Both the position numbers and the translations under genes were made by a program. A DNA stretch of 64,000 bases from Triangularia verruculosa (taxonomy: Eukaryota > Ascomycota > Sordariomycetes > Sordariales > Podosporaceae). The stretch lies in NCBI GenBank assembly GCA_033296885.1, contig MU863893.1, positions 62,001 through 126,000 of the forward strand. The letters run 5' to 3'. The notes under the pieces are model-generated. The model had not been told where the DNA came from. It was given only the letters and a program-made list of their open reading frames with translations, and did no database searches. Of the stretch, positions 10,549 through 21,213 are shown one piece after another (the stretch's first letter is position 1; every line of letters starts with the position of its first letter).

Positions 10549-11303
10549 TCACGACCGTTTGTTTTGGACATACCGTGTGAAGGTGGCCCTGTCATTCTTG
10601 CCGAAATCCAGCGTGTTGCTGAACATGCCTTGGTTGTTGTGCACGGGAAAGCTGCCGGATGGGTTGGATGGCTGGGGCACGGCCGTTCGACTGATGGCCC
10701 AGGCAAACGTCGATGCGCTGCCGGATTGGGTCTCGAGGCGCCCGCCGTTCTGCTGGCTGTTCCACCTACTGCAGCCGGTGCAGACAACCTCGACGGTCCA
10801 GTGCGTCGAGTTGCGCGCCGTGGAGAGGGTGCGGAGGGTGGCACTGCTGTAGATGCCAGGAGTTGTGCGGCCGCTGTTTGGTCAGTTTCTGCTTGCTGCC
10901 GCATGTATGTAGAATAAGGCACATACGCGCTCCACCTAGAAGACACAGACACCTGACCTGAATTCCCGTTCGGCCACGCGACCGTGAGCGGGTTGTTGGT
11001 CATGCCGCCTCCCCAGGCGAAGCCAACCCACGTTTGGGTGATGGGTGAGATGATCTGGAGGATGGTGTCGTAGGCGGCATTGTTGGTCGCGTCAGAGGGC
11101 AAGGCGACGCGGAAGGTGGGTGCGGTGGCGGAGATGTAGTACTGAAGGAAACAAAGACTCGGCACGTTGCCCGAGGCGGTGGAACAGTATTTGGAGGTGA
11201 CGCCGTAAACCTGCCGTGGCTCTACCTCTGACGTAGAAGCCAGAGGGGAGGAGGCGGCCAACAAAGGCGTGGAGAATAGAGCGATGATTGATGACAGGTG
11301 CAT
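10549..11303 (-). CDS. Secreted stand-alone AA8 cytochrome (CDH-type heme domain)
   Basis: Exons 11303-10927 and 10873-10549, intron 10874-10926 (GTATGT donor, CTGAC branch, CAG acceptor), 233 residues. A signal peptide (MHLSSIIALFSTPLLAAS) precedes one domain matching the b-type cytochrome of cellobiose dehydrogenase: FRVALPSDATNN, WVGFAWGGGMTNNPLTVAW and NSTHWTVEVVCTGCSRW. Expected axial heme ligands are Met101 and His150. There is no flavin dehydrogenase domain and no CBM1; the protein ends shortly after the cytochrome core. Family knowledge: such domains relay electrons, for example to lytic polysaccharide monooxygenases or to metal ions. The in-frame run through the intron gives a longer but unrelated tail and is not believed. 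Confidence 0.88.
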
Positions 11304-11315
11304 GGTGTTGGCTTC

Positions 11316-11337
11316 TCAGGGGTAATTCAGGGGTAAT
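11316..11337 (-). repeat. Tandem 11-bp repeat with two CCCCT (STRE-like) cores
   Basis: TCAGGGGTAAT occurs twice without a gap (11316-11326 and 11327-11337), only 13 nt upstream of the AA8 start codon. On the gene's strand each unit carries CCCCT, the core of the fungal stress-response element. The placement is probably within the 5' UTR. A related doublet lies at 43035-43050. Confidence 0.45.
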
Positions 11338-11474
11338 TTTGGTACAGTGTCAAGGGAGGGAAAGACTTGGGCTTTATCGTCTTATTTCTGTCTGCTAATC
11401 CCCTCCTCTTCTCGACATAAAGTCGACTCCTCCGGGTAAAGTCCATATGAGGCATCACCCTTGCCATCCATGTG

Positions 11475-11482
11475 TTATATAG
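11475..11482 (-). promoter_or_regulatory. TATA-like element of AA8 gene
   Basis: CTATATAA on the minus strand, about 172-179 nt before the AA8 start codon. Position is compatible with a core promoter with a long 5' UTR. Confidence 0.35.
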
Positions 11483-11830
11483 AGTCATCTCTAGTGTGAT
11501 CGGCAGCAAATCAGATATCCCGGCCGGTGGGCGAACAACAGCCTGAAGGACCTTTGTTACCCTCACCACGCTGTATTGTTCGAGCTCACCTTCCGAGATG
11601 TAACCCCCCTGAAGGACTTTCTCTTTCATTTGAAATAGGTGTACTATGATTCAATCAATCAGCAGTGTTCGAAAACAGGCGGGAAAATCTAGACCGGAAT
11701 CACCACCCAGCAAGGAAGGTCCTAAAAAACATTAAAATTGATTTCAACATCTTCATTATATTTCTAAAAAAGCTTCTGTCCCTACATAACAAGCGCGTCC
11801 ACTCAGCCTCCCCTCGTACCAAGCGTCTGT

Positions 11831-13591
11831 CTAAATAATCTCCTTTTGCTGGACCTTGGCGTCCTTTTCCGATGCCGCGGGCGCATCATCTCCATCCACC
11901 GACGCCTTTTCTGGAGCGTCTGTCATGCCAAACAATTTGTCCATGGCCTCGAGCGAGATGCCCTTGGTTTCTGGAATGAAGAACCACACGAATACAAACA
12001 TGGAGAAGCAGAAGCTGCCAAAGATGAGGTATGTTCTATTGCAATGGTTAACATATGCAAGCCGATACACAAGAGAAAAACATACCCATAGCCGTCGCTG
12101 CCGACAGTCACCAACATGGTTGGTACAGCACGGGCGACAACAAAGTTGAAGAGCCACTGAGTGGCGGCGGCATACGAGACGTTCAGAGACCGAAGGCGAG
12201 CGGCGGGAATTTCCGAGGCATAAATCCAGCAAGCCGGACCCCATCCGAATTGAAAGAATCTATCCAGACGCATTAGTTGACATGACAAGGCCATGAAATG
12301 CAAGAGATACATACGCAGCAAACAGGAAGATGGACACGAGAGCAAAGTAACCGGCTGGCGGGACATCCTGGCCGGCCTTTGGTGGCGCAATGCGCACGTA
12401 CAGGCCAATGTAGAACATGGCCAGTCCTTGAGCGATACTTGTCCACAGCAGCGACCGTCTGCGACCGAGCGAGTCGGCCATGAACAGTAGGAAGCAGATG
12501 CAGCTGACAACCTTGACAATACCATAAATACCCGTACTGAAGAGCGAAGTGGAGGTTCCGGTCAGGCCAAGATTCTGGAAGATGGTGGGCGCGTAGGTGT
12601 TGATGGCGTTGGTGCCCGTCATTTGCTGGCAAATCATCAAGGTGATGCTGATGAGCACGCGCTTGCGGTTGCCAGGGATCGTCCACATTTCTCGCTGTAG
12701 ATTCCAATAGGTAGCATCGCCAATAAGTCTCCGCTCGTGCTCCAGCTGGTCGACAATCTCCTGAAACTCCTCCTGAACGTAGGGGTGCGTGGGTGGCAGG
12801 TTGCGAATGTTGGACAGGATGCGCTTGCATTCCTCCCATCTGTCCTGTCGTGCCAGCCACCGGGGCGACTCGTGGCAGAGCAGCATGCACCCGCACAGCA
12901 GCACGGCAGGCAGGGCTTGAATGGCGAGCGGGAAGATGTACATGATGGGGGCGTGGGGGAAGTGAATCGAGACCGAGTAGTTGATCCAAAAGGCAATCAT
13001 GCCTCCCGTGACGATAAACAGCTGGTATAATCCGGTGAGAAGACCACGAATGGCGCGTGGCGAGTTCTCGGACACGTAGATTGGGTTCACGGCCGAAGCA
13101 GCACCAACACCCACACCGGCCACAAATCTGCCCACGTACATGGGCGCCAGCTTTCCCGAGGCAGCGGCCTGCATGATGACACCGAGGACAATGATCAAGG
13201 AGACTCCAATAAGACACCATTTGCGACCGAAACGATCTGTCAGGGGCGAAGCGACGAGGGCGCCGAGGAAGCAACCGGCTTGAAGCGTCGACACGATGTT
13301 GGCAGCGAGATTGGCAGAAGCGACGGATTTGGGATCACCGAGACCAAAGTCCTGGACAAAAGGAGGCAATACGATAACACCGCCAATGACAGAGGAGTCC
13401 CAGCCGAACGACATGGCACCAAAGCACGCCTGAACAAGGCACGGTCAGCACTGGAGAGAGAAGACTGAGGAAAATGGCAAGCTTACCGAACAAGCAAGCA
13501 GATATACCCTCCATCCGTAGATTTCGGCAGGATCCGTGGCCATGGCCTCGTTCCGCACAATCTTGCGGAGGATCTTTTGTGAGAACGTCAT
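11831..13591 (-). CDS. MFS sugar porter (hexose/quinate family)
   Basis: Exons 13591-13487, 13429-12315, 12259-12086 and 12035-11831; introns 13430-13486, 12260-12314 and 12036-12085; 532 residues. Twelve hydrophobic segments with sugar-porter signatures: DSSVIGGVIVLPPF after TM1, DRFGRKW in loop 2-3, YVGRFVAGVGVGAASAVNPIYVSENSPRA split across TM4-5, DSLGRRRSL in loop 8-9, and PETKG after TM12. It should import a monosaccharide or related polyol or acid by proton symport; the substrate cannot be read from sequence. It is divergent from the propeller-lyase gene across a 1.4-kb shared upstream region with a pair of carbon-repression-like sites. Confidence 0.92.
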
Positions 13592-14981
13592 GATGAGCAA
13601 CAGTCTGTTGTCCTCGTCGTCTCTGGAATGCTGTGTGAAGACACGGTCGGTCCCGGAGTCGAAAGGTCAACTCCTTGCTTTTGTTGTTGCTGCCAGAAAA
13701 AGAACAAGGGCAAGCAGCACCGCAAGAGAACAGCTGGAGACCGGACGCTCCATCCCCGGCCTTTTTGTAGTTGCACCGCAGCCATCTGGAATCACATCAA
13801 TATACCGTGAACGGGTGAACGGGACTGTCTCTGGCATGTCTCTCCCCTGATTGGACTACACCCCCAGGCGGTGGGGATGCGGAGAGGCATCCTCTCTGGA
13901 AGATCATGGGACGACTTCACATTCGGGATGGAGAAAAAGTCTTGCAGCGAATGGTGTAACGAGGACGTGGCGGTTGAGAGCAGGGGCCGAGAGCAGGCGA
14001 GAGATAGCCGCAGCTATGTCGTTGGATAGTCGTATGTAGGTGTGGCTTGCCATGCTTTCGCTACCTTGCAACGAGTACGGATAGCCCCAGGGTTGTCCTT
14101 TTTTCCACCAAGAGGAGGTGGTTGAGGTTGCGCTCAGGGTGGGTGCTGCTACAAAAAGCCGAGTAAACAACGGTTTTCCTGTCCCGTTGCCAAGACGGCA
14201 TCTTTTACGCCAAAGATGTCTTGATTCTTAGCCAGAAACGCCACATCGAACTGTTGACCCCGTCTTGAGACTGTGAAGAGGCGTCTTTGGTAGTGGAACA
14301 AAGCGACGGTTGTACCGCGATGCCAAGTCGATTGCTGGAGAAGACAATTGACATGGTAGAGTTAAGGTATTGTCGCTTCCAGTGCCGCTCGGTATTAGCC
14401 TATTCGTAGCATGGCAGTTGGAGAGTATCAAGGGTCGGGATGTTCTCGGTGGTGTGTGACCGACTTGGCTCACTTGGCTGCGTCTGACAGGGGGTGGATG
14501 CGGGATGCGGGGAACCTGGACGACGAGCTCTGATATCGTTGGGGGAAGGGCGATCAGCTCAGGGCCGGGTGTGACCTGCTCCTTCTCTTCTTCTCTCAAG
14601 CAACGTGCTTATTCCCGCCATCACTTGGAGGGAACAGGAACGGGAAGATACGAGACGAACCTCTCTCACTTTGAGGCGGAAGACTGTGCGTTTGAAAGAC
14701 ATCTGACCCAAATGTATCGGCAGTATTAATCTCCAGCTTCCAGACCTTCTCCAATCATCCAGAGCTGCACATGAAGCGACTCGAGACGAGGGGTCAATTT
14801 AGCCAGGCCTTGAGAGCGTGGCAATGGCGACCGACTCGCACATGGCATCTCCCGCAACGCTGGGCCAGGGTGCTGCTCACTCACTATGCTCGCCCATCCT
14901 GCCATCCTCCCTGGCTTCATCCAGGAATTTCTCCACGAATGAGAGACGGCCATCTCCATCTGTGCCAGCGCGCGTCGACGT
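13592..14981. promoter_or_regulatory. Shared upstream region of sugar porter and propeller lyase
   Basis: These 1.4 kb separate two divergent genes. Two SYGGRG-type (CreA/CRE-1) matches, GTGGGG at 13871-13876 and GCGGAG at 13879-13884, sit 2 bp apart about 280 bp upstream of the porter; paired sites are the functional form in Aspergillus. A GGCTAA core (minus strand, 14395-14400), the motif bound by XlnR/XLR-1, is also present. These are short motifs and could be chance. No gene seen. Confidence 0.35.
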
Positions 14982-16580
14982 ATGGCTGATCATCTGACAG
15001 AAGAAGCCTGGTGCACTGCACAAAGCAAGACCACAGCTGGTTGCTTCACCAAATCCCAAGTACCCGGTCTGTCACCTATCACGAAAATGCTATCAGATCC
15101 CACCTACACGGTGTTGGGCTCGGATCCCACCAACCGGAAATGCAGAATCAACTGCTATGCGTTTCAGCAGGATGCCATTGTTTCCTTTCAGGACTGGCAG
15201 TATGCCGCCTTCTACAGTCCTCTTAGCCCAGAAGCACTTGAGCCGCTTTATGTGCATCTCGCCAGGAGGCGTCTTGGTTCGAAAGCTCCACCTGATGACG
15301 GAGACTGGCAAGTGTTGGTGTTCACAGACTACCCCCAGACAATAGACGATGGCCACAACACCGTCCAGCTGGGTATTTCTCCCGGCGACGGAACAATTCA
15401 TCTGTCATATGACCACCATTGCGATGTGTATGTCCATGTTTTGTATGTAATGTATCTGATTTCTGGCCATTGACACGACTCTAGGCTTCGCTATCGTTAT
15501 TCGTGTCGAAATCTTGGCTTGAAGCCCGCTGAATTCTCCTGGACAAGCTCAAATTTCACAGCAACGCTCGACTACCTTCCCGGTCTACCGGCATCCCACC
15601 AACCCTTTCATTACGTCACTTACCCTCGATTCTGTGCTGCCGGACCCGATCTCTTGTTCACACTTAGAGATGGCAAAGCAGGTCTGGGAAATGACCATCT
15701 GTATCTCTACTCATCGGCTTCCGGCCATTTTTCGTATGTTGGCCAGCATCTGACCGGAATCAGAAGCAATCCATACATCCATGGCTTGAGCTATCGATCG
15801 GGAAGGCTGCATGTGACTTGGGTATATCGCGGCTTTGTCCATTATGATGGGTGGGATGATCTTGCCGACACCAAGCACAGGCAGCAGGCCGGGCCCAACG
15901 GAGCAGAAAACAATCATGACCTGTGCTATGCCTACAGCGATGATCTCGGAAAGACGTGGAAGAACGGCCAGGACAAGGTGATTTCATCTGAAGGCTTTGG
16001 GCCCAATACGATTGACAATGACAGTGAGGGCATAGTTGCTTTCCACATACCGAAAGGATCAGGGCTCACCAATCAGGAATCCCAAGTTGTGGATTTGGAA
16101 GGGGGTGTTCACATTCTGAATCGGAGCTCCTTACCAGTTGGTTCTGATGAAGGGACTGTAGACACTGTACGCTGGAAGCATTACTACAAGGCGCCCGGTG
16201 ACGGTATGTACTTTGAGTATCCTATGAACTTTGACGTGCTAGCTCTAACATGTACAGGGCCGTGGATTGAACGTGCTCTACGACCAGTGTATGGTAGCGC
16301 CAGAGGAAGACTGGCTGTTGCTAACACGGGCGATATTCTCATAATTCTTCCCGATGCGGAGAAAGGACACATGCACATTAACCGTGCGACCAAGGGCAGC
16401 GGGTTTGCTGCTTGTGAAGCGGTATGGTCTGGGAAGGGCCTCTGGGGTGAACCGCTTGTTGATCAGGCTCGGCTGGAATCGGACAACATCTTGTCACTGA
16501 TGGTTCTGGCGGATGCCCAAGAGGCATCGACGCCTCAGCTTGGAAGCAAAAATGTTTTGGTATTGGACTTTGAATTGTAA
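14982..16580 (+). CDS. BNR-type beta-propeller protein, candidate PL27-like L-rhamnose-glucuronate lyase
   Basis: Exons 14982-15427, 15485-16203 and 16258-16580; introns 15428-15484 (GTATGT/CTAG) and 16204-16257 (GTATGT, CTAAC, ACAG); 495 residues. The second intron is in frame and could be read through, but it has full splice signals and removing it gives a clean GDGPWIERALRPV. The sequence shows repeated beta-propeller blades, including an Asp-box (YSDDLGKTW) after a conserved-looking GAENNHDLC, and blades DHLYLYSSASGHF, GLSYRSGRLHVTW and GDILIILPDAEKG. Family knowledge: the BNR_4 group includes seven-bladed lyases acting on uronate-containing glycans; the characterised fungal member class is PL27, which removes L-rhamnose linked to glucuronate. 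No signal peptide is visible at this start, so the enzyme may be intracellular. Assignment to PL27 is inference. Confidence 0.7.
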
Positions 16581-16717
16581 TGTGCCTTCCCCTATATTCT
16601 ATATACGTGAATTTAACCGCCTTCCTTTCGTATGCTCCCATGGTATCGTCGAATATCTCCCCAAACAGAACTAAGAACAAAACAGGTATCGTGGCTCGTA
16701 TCGTCATTACAGAAAAA

Positions 16718-18569
16718 TCAAACAAATCCGGTCAAAGTCTCCAAACTGGCCAAGTCGGCTCTCCCACTTCGGCCTTGATGTCCTCTCAACCTAGCGTGCA
16801 CGTTGATTCTCCCATATTCTGGACCAGTATCAACAGTTCGAACAACCCACATTGTCCTCCTCTTTTTGATCCCTCTTGGCGACTCAAAGCCTGTTCCTTG
16901 GTTAGCTCCGGTCTTGTGTCGATTCTTGTTGGAAAAAAGACGAATGTCTCACCTGGTGTTTGGGTGCATGGCTCTGTGTTGGCTCTGAGAGGGAATCCCA
17001 TTCTATTTGCCACATTCTTCGCGGGCTGAGAGTGCCTGTCATGATCATAGCTCTCAGGCTCTGCAGACGGCATGTCCATGTCCAGATAGGACGTTGGGTT
17101 CTGGTCCCAGTCGTACATTCGCTCGTTTTGGAATTGCGAGATCTCGGGGTCAAAAGGCACGGCAACCAGGGGTGGTGGGGGTTCGAATGGCCGTTCCGTC
17201 CTCGGTGTTGAGTCGTCCCAGTACACAGGGTTGGCGTCCAGCATTCTTCCTTCACCACCGGGTGCCTGAATCTCGTCGTTGGGTGGCGTCATGATCATTC
17301 CATAGCCCCATACATGGCTTCCCGTAGCCTGAATGCCGCCCGTTTCCCCGAGCAAAGACGGCGATATCCTTCCCCAACCTTTGGCAGCCCATTCGATCAC
17401 CTTTCTCTCCATTCCCGTATCCATCTTAATGCCGAGTAGACCACCCAGATAGATCAAATGGTGGGCGAGCATCTGACACAGGTGGTCCCGCATCGCCAAC
17501 CAAAGCGTCGGGCTTTGCAGCAGCTCCCAGTCCTTGACCGCCTCGTTTCGTCGTGGTTGCTGCTGCATTTCTCGTCCCATACTCCTGCTCGAGTACCCAA
17601 CCCCCAACACTGCTCCCAACACCACCAAGAATAATACCTGGCAGCTCTCTCTCGACAGTTTTCCCAAGTATTGCGGCGTGAGTATCCTGTCCAGCGCCAG
17701 CAGCATTCTCGACCCCGACATCCTCCCTGCCGTCCAAGACTCCTCTTTTGATACCATCCCTACCAACCTGGACTCAAAGTTGGTATATTCCATCGAGGCG
17801 GCCATGAGGAAGCTTCTGAAATCGTGTGTCAGCTCCTCCAGCTCTTGCTCCTTTTTGGTGGCGCCCTCTGAAGCAAACGACAGCCCCAGCAGGTTCGCAC
17901 ACATGCCGGCCACCACGCTCCCTCCTTGCAACTCTGGCAGCGCGTATGCCTCATCCAGCAGCCACCTTGTGATATTTTGGTTAAAGGACGACTCGTCCAG
18001 GCTGGCAAACTGGGCCGGCTGCGCGATCCGCTCCAGCAAAGCGCCCATCTTGAGCATCAGGGTTTCTGTCCTCATCTTTTGCTGTCCTTGTTGTGACGAC
18101 TGGACCTGGAAAATGTCAACGTCGGCAAATCTCGTCCGGATGCAGTAGCTCCAGCTGAGTACTTTTCTCTCCGTCCCCTTGAGGGCCGAGGAGAGGCAGG
18201 CTTGGCAGGGGTTTTCAAGCGAGCACTTTTTTTTTTGTTTCCATGTCAGCCATGACCATGATACTTTTTGAAGAAGAACACACAAACCTCAATCTTGAGC
18301 ATCCTACACCGCAAACACGCACCCTGTCGTCTGACTCCTAGGACTTTTTCCTTGGCCTGATCCGTCAACCTCGCCCTCTTTGGTTTCCTTGACGGCGAGG
18401 ACGACGTCGTGTCCTGCGGTGGTTGCTGTATCCGAAAACAGTGAATGTGTCGTGCAAAGGTTGGTATACTTCGTCCTTCGACCTGATGTTGCTGAAAGGA
18501 ATAGACACCACCCCGACGTAGTTGTTGTTCAGCCACAAGCTTTGGCTGTTGACCTGGCGGGCCATTCAT
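16718..18569 (-). CDS. Zn2Cys6 transcription factor
   Basis: Exons 18569-18288, 18225-16953 and 16890-16718; introns 18226-18287 and 16891-16952; 575 residues. The zinc cluster GACLRCRMLKIE-CSLENPCQAC is split by the first intron; Cys85, 88, 95, 101, 104 and probably 122 give an unusually long last spacing. It is preceded by a basic KRAR patch. The rest is an alpha-helical regulatory region without a clear named domain. The last intron (GTGAGA donor, CTAAC branch, CAG acceptor) is optional by sequence: unspliced, the protein stops at 16786 with another tail; spliced, it ends in a basic IKKRR-containing tail. The gene is convergent with the propeller-lyase gene (137 nt apart), so a local regulatory role is plausible. 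The start is the first ATG in frame and an upstream exon cannot be excluded. Confidence 0.75.
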
Positions 18570-19863
18570 TGGTATATGTAAATAAAAAGGTGGGCGGGCT
18601 AGAACCGGCAGAGTGGGTAGGTGGTGGCGAAGCTGGCTCCTAGTATGTATTACAACGATCCCTAGTAACTTTCCAATCCCAGCTGAGACTGTTAGACATT
18701 TCCAGGCGATGGATCGATCACCAGAGACAATTTTCGGGCAACAGAACCTGAACTCTGCAGATTTTTCTCGACCGAATTCCCATGGCGACCTGAACCTATA
18801 CTTTATGACTAGTATCGCACTAGCAATGGTTGCAGGTGGCCCAAAACCTGTTCGAGGCTGGCTGACGGTTACACGGGTTCTCGTCGATGTTTCCCCCTAG
18901 CCCACAAAATAAGCATCACCGAGCTTCCCCAAACAGGCCTAGTGCTGCAGACCCCTGCCAGCGAGCTGGTGCCAGCAGACGTACCGCATGGTTGAGGCGC
19001 TTGGCGGGAGCTGCATGGTTCGAGACCCTGTTTCGTGGCGGCAGCGCGAAGGCTAGCAAAATGAAAAAGGCCCGTCATACGCACAACCCAGCTGGACAGC
19101 GATTGACGATGGAGTCTTCCAAGAGCAAAAGAGGCAATCTTCTGGAAAGAGGCTCCAGCTGTTAGGGAGACAGCTAGATGGGCGTGGACCCTGATCGTCA
19201 TAGTGGCTTAAATTCCCTGGATCAGAGCGACGAAGATTCTCCACTACCAACCCTAGCCCCGGGTTTCATCTTGCAGCCGACTGCCGTGAGTTGATGAATC
19301 TCCAGTGCTTCAGCAGATCCAGATTGGGCAAAAAACACATCTTACCGAAAGATCATGCGGCTCCAGGGCGTGTGTGTTGGCGGTGTGTGTGGCTGCTTAT
19401 TTCGTCCTGTCACTCGCTTTCTTTTTGCGGGCAGCAGGGATTGGCACCCCCTTTAGCCGGCCAATCGGAGATATACCAGGATCTCACCCAAGCTGAAAAG
19501 CCGTTTGGGAAAACACCAGGCCAGCTGAAAACCCCTGCTTTGGCCAACAAGGTCGGATTCCAGGCGCCACTGCCATCATTTCCCTCTCATGCTTGTTGCC
19601 AACCGCTCCTTTCGCGTCGTGGTCTCGTCTCGTCCGGAGTCGTGTCACAAAAGTACCTATTTATCGCCGCCTCCTCGGGTGCTTGTGATCTTCTGATCGC
19701 AGCCTCTTGCATGCAGGTCATCGCGCGGTCCTGCTTGGCAGCACATTTGGCATCCACTTTGCGCATCAGAACAAAACGAATGAGTCAGATAGATTGCTGT
19801 CTTCTCGAGAAATAAACTACGTGCACAAATAAAAGCCATGCTCGCAACATTCCAGATGATATG
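18570..19863. other. Intergenic, no gene seen
   Basis: 1.3 kb between the regulator's 5' end and the protease 3' end. Open frames here are short, lack splice logic and have no recognisable domain. Confidence 0.5.
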
Positions 19864-21213
19864 CTAAAGAAGCTTCTCGGCCCAGCCCAGCTGCTCATTC
19901 CCCTGGTCAAACACGACAAAGGCGGCTTTGAGGGCAACGTCTCCCCAGATGGTGAACCCAACACCGCTGTCACTTTGCATCCCCCCAAAGCATCTCTGGC
20001 TGCTGGTGTCGGTCTTGGAGTACGACATGTAGCTGCCAGGGATCCTAATCATCTGCCCATTATCCGTCCCAAAGTAAAAGTCGGGAACTGTAGAGTCGTC
20101 ACACTCGAATGTGTATCCGCCCTGGGACGGCTCATACTCGGCGCTGGCGATTTGGCTGTAAAAAGCTTCGCATACGCCGTCAGGCAAAAGGAGCAGGGTA
20201 GTACCCGTGTCCGCAATGCCGTGAATGCGTGTACTGTTGAAGCTGCCTGTCGAACCGACCTGGAATCCGGGTGACACCCACCGCCAGAAGCCGTCGGAGC
20301 TGTCAACCGGAACATACGTGATATTCCCCAAATAGGCATCGTCGTCAATGTACCCAAAGTTGTAGCGGCCGGCTATGCAAGCAGGTTAGCAGGGCGCAGC
20401 GCAGTGGCTTGCACGGCTTGCAGAAAGTGGCTTACGGGCACCAGCCTTGAGGTCGGCTGTAAACACTGGCGAGTCGAGGCCGGGCATGGCTTTTTCAAAA
20501 AACGTCTTTTGCTTGTAGGGCTGCACCGTGTTGATGATGCCAAAGCCAAGGCCGACCAGACCGTCATTGTCCGAGTCGGCTGTAAATTCCTCCGAAACCA
20601 CCTTTGCTGCCTCGACAGCTTGTGTCGATACTGTCAAGTCACCAATCGTGACGGTGTCAATGTAAACATCGCCGCTCGAGTAACTTTCATCTCCGTACGT
20701 GATCTTCCACGTGTATCCCTCCATCTTGTCCGACGTGGTGCTCGTGTTGGGATCATAGAGAGTCTGGCCGTTGATCATGCTTTCTTTGAGCAGTGTGCTA
20801 AAGACCCAGAAGTCGCTGGATCCTGTGTCAAGATCGAGGTTGAGTTGCTGAGCTGGTGTGCCCAGGGAAACGGGCATCAGATACTCGACATCGTACGACT
20901 TTGGGAGGTTTTGAACGCTGCCTCTGTCATTTTTTTCATCATCGCCATCATCCGCTCCCCCGTTTGCGGCTCGCTTTTGGTTTCTTGCTCTTCGAACCCG
21001 CTTGACTGCCGTCTTGAGGTCGTGGGGAAGAGGGGCACCGTATTTTCGCAGAGTTCTTGCAAACTCAAGTGGTCCGCTGCGTACAAACCTGGGGTTGTGC
21101 ACCTGTGTCAACCATGTCGTGCCCTTTTGGGCTGTGTTGCCGATGGCGACAGGTGATAACGCCGTGGAAGCAGTCAGGAGACCCGCGAGAACGAGAGACT
21201 TGATGATCGCCAT
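19864..21213 (-). CDS. Secreted pepsin-family aspartic protease (A1)
   Basis: Exons 21213-20436 and 20372-19864, intron 20373-20435 (GTAAGC donor, CTAAC branch, TAG acceptor), 428 residues. The ATG at 21213 opens a signal peptide (MAIIKSLVLAGLLTASTALS). A basic propeptide follows with a dibasic NQKR at 78-81, a likely Kex2 site. The catalytic motifs are LDTGSSDFW (Asp129) and ADTGTTLLLLP (Asp314), with the flap YGDESYSSGDVY between them and GDVALKAAFVVFD near the C-terminus. This is a full-length endopeptidase of the penicillopepsin/endothiapepsin type, secreted and active at acid pH. Its peptide products would suit the oligopeptide transporter transcribed divergently 2.9 kb away. Confidence 0.94.

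Larger units (their letters stand above)
11304..11830. other. Intergenic: AA8 promoter and 3' flank of sugar transporter
   Basis: Contains the tandem 11-bp repeat at 11316-11337 and a TATA-like element at 11475-11482, listed separately. No gene seen. Confidence 0.5.

Noticed and set aside
17165..17190. GGGTTCGAAT-like string suggestive of a tRNA T-loop
   Set aside because: No acceptor, D or anticodon arms around it; it lies inside the second Zn2Cys6 gene.
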